Source: Macrocystis pyrifera (taxonomy: Eukaryota; Sar; Phaeophyceae; Laminariales; Laminariaceae). From it: a stretch of 64,000 bases of DNA. Made by a program: the position numbers and the translations under genes. A model generated the notes under the pieces. The model saw only the letters and a program-made list of their open reading frames with translations, made no database searches and was not told the DNA's origin. Where the stretch lies: the NCBI GenBank assembly GCA_031763025.1, contig JASSKH010000005.1, forward strand, positions 15,652,128 to 15,716,127, written 5' to 3'. Of this stretch, positions 55,555-64,000 are shown one piece after another (the first letter of the stretch is position 1; the number at the start of each line of letters is the position of its first letter).

Positions 55555-57800
55555 ATGGCGCCTGCCGTCAAGGTTCCTCAGTATCTCCCTCGTCTACTTG
55601 AGGCAACGGCTGCGGCCGTTTCGGCAGAATCTTCTGCTCTTGCGCCCCCTTTGGCACACCGTGTTTTCGCGCTTGGGGCAAAGTCTCCTGCCCTCCGCCT
55701 TACTCTTCTTACACTCCATCATTTTTTCATGGCCAATACCTTCTCCTGCAAGCGGGCAGTCACGCGTCGCGCTTGTGCGCGATTCGCCTCTTCTTCGGCC
55801 TCTACGGTGGCAGCCGATGTTGCCGATGCCGTCACTGATGCCGCCGCCCTGACCGCATGGGTGGCGTCCTCGGCTTCTGCGGGCGCTATCTGGTCTCGCA
55901 GCTGCTGGAAATCCGCAGGGGCCTCTGAACCAATGTGATGCCTTGAGACTTGAAACCTCACACCGTTCTTGCGGTACATTATTTCATGGGCGGGCGCCAA
56001 CCAAAGATGGAATCAAGCACTTGGATATCCCGCTAGCGTGCTCGAAAAAAAGACGATCTCGGGGGCGATGGGGGCCGTACTGGCGGCGGCGAGGCTCAGT
56101 GGGTACTCCAAAAACACGAGTAGGCCTGGCCTGATGCAGTACAGTAGAAGAAACTGCTCGCTTGGAGATCAGCGCTGTGAAAACAAACGCACGCACGCAG
56201 AAAAGGGAAGGCGCTAACATCATCTCCGAGTTTGTCTGCTTACAACACGCTAGCGTGTTGGAAACACACAAACTTGGAGGTGATGGGCGGCGGGTTCCCT
56301 TTCCTGCGCGTTTTTTTCGTCGCAGCGATGCTCTCCAAGCGTGCGCAATCCTGTCTATGACTTCATCTGCGCGTACTGAAGACGGCGGGGCTCAGTGGGT
56401 GCTGCAAGAACACCAGCAGGACCGATACGATACAGCAATGGAAATTTGACACGTTGAGATCAGCGTTGCCACCACAACGGCACGCAGGAAAGAGAACGGG
56501 CCCCCGATCACCTCCGAGTTCGTCAAAGTCGAACACACGAGCGAGTCATCCATGCGCTTGGTCCATGAGCCTGGATAATTCGCTAGCGTGCTCGAAATAG
56601 ACGAACTCGGAGGCGATGGGACGCGCGTTCCCTCCCCTGCGTGCTGTTGTCGCCACAACGCTGAGCTCCAAGGGAGCAGGTTGCTGTTGCTGTACTGCAC
56701 CGCACCAGGCCAGCTCGTGCTCGTGCAGGATCCGCTGAGCCCCGCCATCTGCAGCACGCGTTCCACCTTATTCGCCATCAAGTGTTCAAAAAAGATGCCG
56801 ACTGGAGATGGCGAGGCGCAGTGGGTGCTGAAGTAGCACGACGAGGCCTGCGGCCAGGCACGGTGCCGTGAAATTGAGTAAACTGCTCGCGTGGATTAAC
56901 GTGTTCGGTACTTCCCTGGTGCGACGGGACAAGCCAGGATAGGTCTCTATGGAGACAGGCACTGATGCTGGTAGGACACAACATGTAGTCGAGTATCAGA
57001 GGGCGTATCCCATTATGTAAACAGATACAAGCCAACTATTCTGTTCATGCGCACCCTCTCTCGCGAGCGGGGCAATGCTTCCTGCGCTTGCAACGGTCGG
57101 CGTACCTGGACAAGCATCCTGCTCTGGCTCATGGGGCGGCACCTCCTGCGCTAGTCACGCGCATCAATCCAGCACATGCGCCTCCGCTGCTGTTGCAGTC
57201 GCTTTGATCCTCTCCTCTGCGACTTCACTGGAAGCACATCCCTTTTTATTTATCATGGCCAAAAGTCCCACCCTGCACGCGGGCAGTCACGCTTCGTGCT
57301 ACTGTAGTGCGCAGTTCGGTTTGTCCAATGGCTCTATCGTGGCAGTTCATGCCGCTAATGCCGCCACCGATGCCGCTGACCTCAACGCATGGGTGTGGTC
57401 CTCGGCTTGCGCAGCCGCTCTTTCGTCTCACAGGTGCTGGGACTCTGCAGGCCCCTCTTAACCCCACGTGTCGCCTAAAACCTGAAACCTCACATCGTTC
57501 ATGCGGTAGTCGTCTATGCCACGAGAGGCCCTCGACCAAAGATAGATTCAAGTGCTTGGACAACTCGTTACGTAGCGTGTTCGAAAAAAACGAGTTCGGA
57601 GGCGATGGCGGGCGTACGGGGTACGGCAAGGCTCAGAGGTTGGTGCAAGAACGCGACCACGTCTGGTACGATGCAATACAGCACAGGGTTCTGCTCGCTT
57701 GGAGATCACCGCGGCGACGAAAAAATCGCGTAGGAGAGGAAACGCGCCCCCCACCGGCTCCGAGTTCGCCTCTTTCGAACACACCAAGTAGCGATCGATC
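55555..57800 (-). repeat. cluster of diverged repeats, possibly ex-coding
   Basis: Blocks recur three to four times. GGCTCAGTGGGTGCTGCAAG-like starts are at 56093, 56389, 56813 and 57630. TCGCTTGGAGATCAGCG is at about 56158 and 57698, with a weaker form at 56454. CGCTAGCGTGCTCGAAA followed by CTCGGAGGCGATGGG is at about 56033, 56581 and 57575, and GTTGGAAACACAC at 56255. A minus-strand frame of 94 codons (55719-56000), rich in Ala, Glu and Gln and coiled-coil-like (AEEEANRAQARRVTARLQEK), has a stop-broken relative at about 57246-57510. The family is unknown to me. Confidence 0.6.
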
Positions 57801-58420
57801 CAAGCTCAGGGTTCATCAAGGTCTGGCTCAGTCTCGCCAAACACCTCATGCTCCGGGTCAGCCATCATAGGAACACACTTGGCGCCAAAGATAGACACAT
57901 TACTATTAATAGTGCAGTGGGTTGAGGCAACACCATCTCCGATCAATATCGAAATCCCATGATTTTTGGGCATCAAGAGACCCCCCACCAGAAACAGCAC
58001 ATCCCCTGCCTAAAGACGCTAAATGTGCCACGAAGAGGGGGGGGGGGGGGGTTGACTGGCCGATTGCCGCTCTCGGGCGCTTTGGCATCACCCACTCCCC
58101 CCTGCACGCCGCTACACGTTGCCTCTTGACCCACACAATATGAACCCGTTACCTACACCCATAGCCCAAACACGAATAACCAACGCGAGCTCAATTAGTG
58201 AGTTTCGCTGGTATCCGCGCGCAGATCAACCTCTCCGCGTGCAATGCTACATGCCACTCACAAAGGCATCTTCTTGTGAAAATCTGTCATTCCACTATCA
58301 AGCCAAAACCGGAGGAGGTTTTCCTTATTTGCAGTACGAGGAGTGTACGCCAAAGCTGAAAAAGCTTTCGTTTTTCGATCGTTTGCTTCTTAGTCTACAT
58401 ACAATACCTTATGATACTTT
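57801..58420. other. no recognised gene
   Basis: A short G run at 58038-58050 is the only notable feature. Confidence 0.35.
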
Positions 58421-58533
58421 TACGGGGGACCATATTAAATAGGACCTACGGTACACACAAAAAACTTCTGTATTTCGCTCTTTTTACTAACAATATTTGC
58501 TCCTACCACATTTACTACGGCCCCCCGTAATAG
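58421..58533 (-). mobile_element. MITE copy 11, diverged
   Basis: TACGGGGGACCATATTAAAT on the left and TTTACTACGGCCCCCCGTAA with TAG on the right. The core is inverted relative to most copies and more mutated, so this is probably an older insertion. Confidence 0.88.
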
Positions 58534-60119
58534 TAGCGCTCTTTAGCGCTGATGACCTAAAAATAAACGCTGACCGCGGAAGAGAACCTGTAAAATGTCA
58601 CCAGGCACACCAACATTTATTTATATTGACGTTTGAGGAGGAGGGGAGTCGGAGTTCGGCTCCATGCCAGTATACGGCGTACACATGTGACTTGGCCTAC
58701 TGTAGCTTCAACATGGTTGAACGCGCATACAAAAAAAATACTTGCACCCCTTTAACAACATACCCGGGTACTCGCGAGTACAAAATCTGTTCATACTCGT
58801 CGCGGGTACGAGTAGCACTTTTGTGCTCGCGAGTATCTGGGGCCCCATAGTTGTATTTTCCTTGGTTTTTCGGGGGGAAAAATCCTCTTCAGAACGGATC
58901 GTACGGGCGTAGGGTCGCGTTGGTTTTAGTTTCTCGGTAAGTGTGTTCGTGATTCAACATTTTTTCGGCCACGTTTGTCCACCGCACTGAACGCACACGG
59001 CACCAATACCAGTCCCAGCGGGCTCTGTGCACGCACGCCTACTAACGAAACCTTCTCGTGTTGGTGCGCTTGTAAGTCGTTCAGAGATGATCGAGCTACT
59101 CGTAGGTGCGGCAACATGTGTAGGCACATGGCTGGACCATGGTAAAAAAACACAGAACCGTAAATTATCATGCCAGTTCAGTTTTTGCTTTTTTAGTTCT
59201 ACCCAACGAAACCCAACGCTACGAGAACTCGTAGGCAGAAAGTGTCTGTCCACGGAAACGTTCGGGGCGTGTCCCTAAGACATGCTGCAGGTGGCATTGT
59301 CAGGTCCGCCCTCCTACTGATGAGGGGACGGAAAATCTCTGCTATAGATGTCGTACAGCAATAGCAGTGGTGGCACCTGCTACGAGAAGCTCTGTGACAA
59401 ATTTCAGGTATACGTAGGTGCAGGTTTTTCATCTTCAAAAATATGTCGAATTTCGAGTTGGGGAACCAGGAAACACACAACAAAATCGAGTACGTGTACA
59501 AAGGGTTCAACGGTTAGACCACCAAGCCGAGCGCACAGCGACGCTGGCCCTGGTCTCGTGTGTCCCGCTGCTGGTGTTGCTGCTGGTGCTGCTGCTGCTG
59601 CTGTTTTGCTGCTGTTGTTGCTGCCGCCGCCACGGCTATTGTTGCTGGTGCTGACGATTTTTTTTCTCTTAAAGAAATAACCCAAACGGCATGGATACAT
59701 ACGTAGATGTTCGTTCGTGTTGGTTCAGCACAATCCGTATTCGCCCAGCATGATGTCTCAATACCATCAATCACTAGCATGACATTTAGTATAGCTAACT
59801 AAAACCCATATATATATATAATAGTATGGCATTTTAGTATAGTCGTACTAGAACTCATATCTTGTACGATTTATAATGGACATGCCTGGTACCAGGTACA
59901 TCGTACAACCCATCACTTGTATGGAGTTCAGTACACCATACTAAAAAACATACAAAAAAGACCAACAATACTCGCGAGCACCTGATCGGGAGTATTTTTG
60001 TCCCAGATTTGGCGAGTGCTCATTGGCCGCCAGTACTCGCAGGGGTATGTACAATTCCAAACAATTTTAGGGCTGTGAGTTGGCTGACTAATACTCGCCA
60101 GCTAGTCAGCAGTTGGCTG
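58534..60119. other. no recognised gene; CTG microsatellite
   Basis: A CTG/GTTGCTG tract lies at about 59568-59652. ATAC-rich and AT-rich stretches surround TACCAGGTA at 59890-59898. No exon. Confidence 0.4.
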
Positions 60120-60360
60120 AGGACCAACGCCCCAACGGGTAGAGCGGACCGTAACTGGACCAAGTCCGGCGGGAATGCCTCATAGCCTCGGTTTTTCTTA
60201 CTGGGTGAGCTCGCGCAAGTCCTACACTACCCGGAAGAGATGACTCTCCCGGGTGGCTACCTCCACCGCACCTGCTCCTCTCGCGGGTCAGGTCGGGTCA
60301 ACGGGCCCAAAATCCAGGGGCAACAGCAGCCTGTTCTGATGTTGCAACGGGAGCTACGGG
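60120..60360 (+). repeat. dispersed repeat, copy 2 of 2
   Basis: It matches 37000-37260 in the same orientation (CAACGCCCCAACGGGTAGAG, GGACCAAGTCCGGCG, GAGCTCGCGCAAGTCC, CTCCCGGGTGGCTACC, GTTGCAACGGGAGCTACGGG). It leads straight into the 42-bp array. Confidence 0.8.
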
Positions 60361-60399
60361 CTAAGTTTATTTTTTTTTACTATTTCAATAGTCTATTGT

Positions 60400-60990
60400 G
60401 TCTACAATTGATTCAGGAGGATGTGTGTTAATTGGATTTGTCTTGACAATTGTTTTTGGTGACTGTCTATTAATTGAAATTGTCAACACAACTGATTTCG
60501 GCGATTGCCCATTACCACTAATTGAAATTGGCCAGACAATTGTTTTTCTATGAATTGGAATTGTCCAGGCAATTGATTTCGAATATCATCTACTAGTTGG
60601 AATTGTGTGAGCAATAGGTTTCGAGTGTTGTCTACGAATTGGAATTGTCCAAACAATTGGTTGCGGAGACTGCTAATTAATTGGAATTGTTCAGCAAGTT
60701 GATTTCGGGTGCTATCCAATAATTGGAATTGCCCAGACAATTGATTTGGGGTGTTGTCCACTAACTGAAATTATTCAGACAATTGATTTCGGGAGTTATC
60801 TATTAATTGGATTGGTTTGAACATTTGGTTTCGGCTGCTGCTTATTAACTGAAATTGTCCGCACAATTGATTTCGGGTGCTGTCAATTACATGGAATTGT
60901 CCAATCGGACTTCGGCGACCGGAAAGTATTTGGAACTGTCCGCACAATTCATTTCAGATGCCGCGCAATAAATCAATTGCTCGATAAATG
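60400..60990 (-). repeat. 42-bp palindromic tandem repeat, block 1
   Basis: About 14 units of 42 bp of the type AATTGGAATTGTCCAGACAA then TTGATTTCGGGTGCTGTCTA. The core AATTGTCCGGACAATT is self-complementary in consensus. As 42 is a multiple of 3 the minus strand stays open for 93 codons as a 14-residue repeat (RNQLxGQFQL). I regard that as a consequence of the array. Confidence 0.85.
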
Positions 60991-61164
60991 TCATGGCCGT
61001 GTACCTACAGTAGTTATTGTATTATGATAGACACTCCCCATTGAATTGATACTACTCGTAATATGGGACAATAAAGGACCTTGCAAATGATTGCGTATAG
61101 AGGCAAGTTCCCGATCCTGTTGTAGAGGCAATACTAGCATGGTGGTACTGTTGTGTACTGACCA

Positions 61165-61720
61165 AATCAAATGTAGTTCTACAAGTAGCTGCCAGCTTTC
61201 AAATAACAGAGCCCTCTTAAACTCGATAGTCATAACAATTCCAATTAGTAGAGCGCTTCCGAAACCCATTGTCCGGACAATTCCAACTAATGGACAGTAT
61301 CTCAAAGCAGTTGCCCCGACAAGTCCAATTCATGTAAATCGCCCGATATCAATCGTTCAAGCAGTTCCAATTAATAGACAGCCTGTGAAATCATTTGCCA
61401 GCACAATTTCAATCGATAGGCAGTCTCCGAGCTCATTTGTCTGGACAATTTCCAATTATTGAAAAGCACCAAACATCAATTGTTCAGGCAATTCCAATTC
61501 ATGGACAGTCTCTGAAATCAATTATCAGGGCAACTTCAAATGATAGAGAGTCTCCACAATTATTTGTCCGGACAATTCCAATTGTTAAACAGTACCCGAT
61601 ATCAATTGTCCGGAAAAATCCAATTGTTACAGTATCCAAGATCAATTGTCTAAACAATTTCAATTGCTATACAGTCTGTGACATCACTTGCCCGGACAAT
61701 TCCAATTAATAGAGAATTTC
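61165..61720 (+). repeat. 42-bp palindromic tandem repeat, block 2, inverted
   Basis: The same unit in reverse complement (CAATTCCAATTAATAGACAG then TCTCCGAAATCAATTGTCCG), about 13 units. It is separated from block 1 by 175 bp of unique sequence and from block 3 by about 220 bp containing CAATAGTCTATTG. Confidence 0.85.
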
Positions 61721-61939
61721 GTGACTCTGCTGTAGGGGCAATAGTCTATTGATAGGTCTATTGTCCAAGGCATAAGCAGAAAAGGGCGGGACACCTCAAC
61801 TTTAGGTTTGTATTTTATGTCCGAAGGTAGGAAGTTTTGATACCGCTTAGCCCATGTGCTCAGATGTAAATCATTAAAAAAACTTTTCACGAAAACAAAG
61901 TAATCCGTATGCACTGTTATTTTGAAATGTACAGGCAGT

Positions 61940-62510
61940 TAATTTAGGAGACTGCTCACCAATGATGGCATTGTCTGAAGTAGTTTTGGAGATTTCGTAT
62001 TAGTCGAAATTGTCGGGATAATTGATTTTGTATACCGTCTATTAATTGGAATTGCCCCGACAATTTATTTAGAAAGCAGTCTGCTAATTGAAATTGTCCG
62101 GACAATTGATTTTGGAGACTGTGCATAACTTGGATTTGTCGGACCAATTGATCTGGGAGACTGTCTATTAATTGGAGTTGTCGGGACAAATACTTTTGGC
62201 GTCAGTCTACTAATTGAAATTGTCCGGACAACTATTTCGGGGGGCCGACTATCAATTGGAATTATCGGGACAATTGATTCAGGAGACAGTCTGTCAACTG
62301 GAATTGGCCGGACAATTTATTTAGGAGAAGGTCCATTAATTGGAATTGTCCGGACCATTGATCACGGAGACTACCTATAAAGTGAGATTGTCTGGACAAT
62401 AGGGCCAGGTAGGGGTCACTTAATAGAAATTGTCTGGATAATAGAGCTCGACGCCTTTCAATTAACTGGAATTAGGGACCACAATGGACAGTTAATTGCA
62501 GTAGGAAGCT
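61940..62510 (-). repeat. 42-bp palindromic tandem repeat, block 3
   Basis: About 13 units in the orientation of block 1 (TTAATTGGAATTGTCCGGAC, AATTGATTTTGGAGACTGTC). It ends at AATAGACTATTGGACTATTG. Confidence 0.85.
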
Positions 62511-63300
62511 ATTAATAGACTATTGGACTATTGCCTATCGTCCAGGCTTAAAGTGACACACGACACGAAATTGGAACGTGGAAGTGTGGTGAACTTAATC
62601 TTTATATTTACAAAAAAAAGATGGCGGTATTATAATTAGTTGCGGCGGTGCCAACTATCCAACTATTTTTCACATTTGGGTCTACCTGCTTGTAGAACGT
62701 TTTGGCACGGGGTACGTACGTTTTTCTCGGCATCTCCAAGTAGTACTACCACTAGCTAACAACCACGCCGCGAGCACACAGAGAGGTCTTCTGCAACTCA
62801 TGGTGCATCAACCCATCGCTATCGACTACGTCTCTCTTGTTAGCATGTTCAGCGTCCAGTGATGATGAGCACCCCTGCTCGGATGTTTGAGCGATGCTCG
62901 CCCTGAGCTGCGTGTCTGTTCAGCGAATACCATAAAAGCCCCAGAAATGAAACCTCGTAAAGCACATATTCGTTTCGTGTGGTAGTTGGTAACTCATCCA
63001 ATACCATGAAGGGTATAGCATGGTATTTGTTACTGCTGTAATCTATTATCTACCAGGTATGCCACTGCTGTCGTAAAGAGATCCTAGTCTGTGTTCTATG
63101 TTATTTTTTGTGTTATTTTACTAGTCTGCCACTGCGTGCCGCACGAGTATCTACCGTTACGGCAAAAGGTAACACCAGTGAGAGGCCCCCAAACGGGGAC
63201 GACATGTCCATATTTCTGGTGCATCCCTACGAAGTCTGATAAACTGAGACGAACTTGAATCTGTACCTTTCGTCGTCAAAACCAGAGATAAACCCGGCCG
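62511..63300. other. no recognised gene
   Basis: The motif GGAAGTGTGGTGAACTTAA at about 62580 belongs to the dispersed repeat seen near 37.7 and 38.3 kb. TACCAGGTA is at 63051-63059. No exon. Confidence 0.4.
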
Positions 63301-63307
63301 TTTTATC

Positions 63308-63808
63308 ATGCTTTTTGAGGGTAAAACGAAGCCGAATACTTGCGCACGGCAAAGCAAGGATCGAATACCCAGTCGGGTAATGTTCGGGACGATGGCTCGT
63401 GGGGAGAACCCGAGACCTGGCGGACAGTTTAAGACTTGGTATAGATGCATAGTCGAAGACTTTAGGGAGTTCCGAGCCACCGAAGGGTCAACGGAACTTG
63501 GCCCCTTGGTGTTTGGAGTTGAGACCGCGCTGTGGTCCACTGCTGCAAAAAAGGTGGGGAAGTGGTACCGGGGGATCCTCGAAGCAGCCGAACGGTTCAT
63601 GGTGAGGTGGCACGAGGCTGAGGCTGAGGCTGAGCTGAGTAGGCAGCGCCGCGCATCCGCCGTGGGTGGTGTCCAAGGGAATGGGGGGAGGCAGGCAACA
63701 AGAGGAGTGGCAGAAAACCCGACCAAGGGAATGCGGAGAGGGGGGGGAACAGTAGTAGAAGGGAAACTGCAGTGGACGGAAGTGGGAAGGAGATGGCAGA
63801 CAGGGTAG
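63308..63808 (+). mobile_element. C-terminal relic of a LINE reverse-transcriptase protein
   Basis: An open frame of 166 codons carries IPSRVMFGTMARGENPRPGG, WYRCIVEDFREFRATEGST and KVGKWYRGILEAAERFMVRW. The pattern of a short basic R-x-x-x-G segment, then W-x-x-C-(I/L)-x-(D/E)-D-F/L, is usual downstream of the RT domain in non-LTR retrotransposons. No RT catalytic motif is present, so the copy is truncated. It differs from the LINE at 26351-27090 and ends without an obvious poly(C) tail. Confidence 0.6.
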
Positions 63809-64000
63809 CAAGGTACCGGGCAGACTAGGAAGTAGAACATGCCTATACTACTCGTGCCACCAACTGGTGCAGCTGGTTCGAACGTGGTCTTCCTTTGTCT
63901 TCCTTTTTTTATTTCATTTTCTTTTCTTTTTGCGCTGACCCTATGTGATTTTCATTTTATTTCTTTCTCTTCCTTTCTCCGATTGATAAGCCTTGTTGAA

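Noticed and set aside
60483-60761. A 93-codon frame with a 14-residue repeat (RNQLxGQFQL)
   Set aside because: Period 42 is a multiple of 3, so an open repeat frame is expected from the array. Other blocks are broken by stops.
60400-62510. Possible CRISPR array
   Set aside because: The 42-bp unit is repeated in full with no unique spacers, the genome is eukaryotic and there are no cas genes.

Overview
The window is eukaryotic nuclear DNA, dense in repeats, with two intron-rich protein-coding genes that converge on each other. Exons are short and GC-rich and are joined by GT-AG introns of about 0.65-2.8 kb. The sequence between exons is packed with microsatellites, homopolymers, small inverted-repeat elements and retroposon fragments. 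The style fits a large algal or stramenopile genome, and a brown alga is my best guess from general appearance. That assignment is inference, with low to moderate confidence.

Gene 1 (+ strand, 20352 to 35268) is a fatty-acid amide hydrolase (FAAH)-type amidase-signature enzyme. Nine exons can be placed, all phase-compatible, with the Lys and both Ser of the catalytic triad present. Only the N-terminal exon or exons are missing. Gene 2 (- strand, 50065 down to 39527) is a bacterial-type PepD / peptidase M20C dipeptidase. Its ten exons sum to about 490 residues, essentially the whole enzyme, and every metal ligand and the catalytic Glu are present. One of its introns appears to be GC-AG. Each gene carries a single-base frameshift beside a C or G run, which may be an assembly error or real damage. 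The stop codons lie 4.3 kb apart, tail to tail.

Layout: 1-4930 holds a pure 1.6-kb (TAC)534 tract followed by a 300-bp foldback. 4937-5870 is a CGGGT-rich minisatellite. 6000-13000 has scattered repeats, a tRNA-like SINE pair and one unrecognised coding-like block near 12.1-12.5 kb. 12.8-17.0 kb contains foldback elements, a 105-bp tandem repeat and 43-45-bp palindromic repeats. 18.7-19.65 kb is a head-to-tail stack of poly(C)-tailed retroposons. 20.3-35.3 kb is FAAH and 39.5-50.1 kb is PepD. 50.4-60 kb is repeat-rich with no gene recognised. 60.4-62.5 kb is a three-block array of a 42-bp palindromic repeat whose orientation flips. 63.3-63.8 kb is the C-terminal relic of a LINE.

Two genome-wide patterns stand out. 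First, the 9-mer TACCWGGTA occurs at least 16 times, against about 0.5 expected. In three cases a sister repeat copy lacks exactly 7 bp, so TA has become TACCWGGTA, which looks like a transposon excision footprint or a micro-insertion. Second, a LINE and a SINE-like family in this window end in poly(C), not poly(A), and share the tail GAGTAC-C(n). This explains many, though not all, of the long C/G homopolymers.
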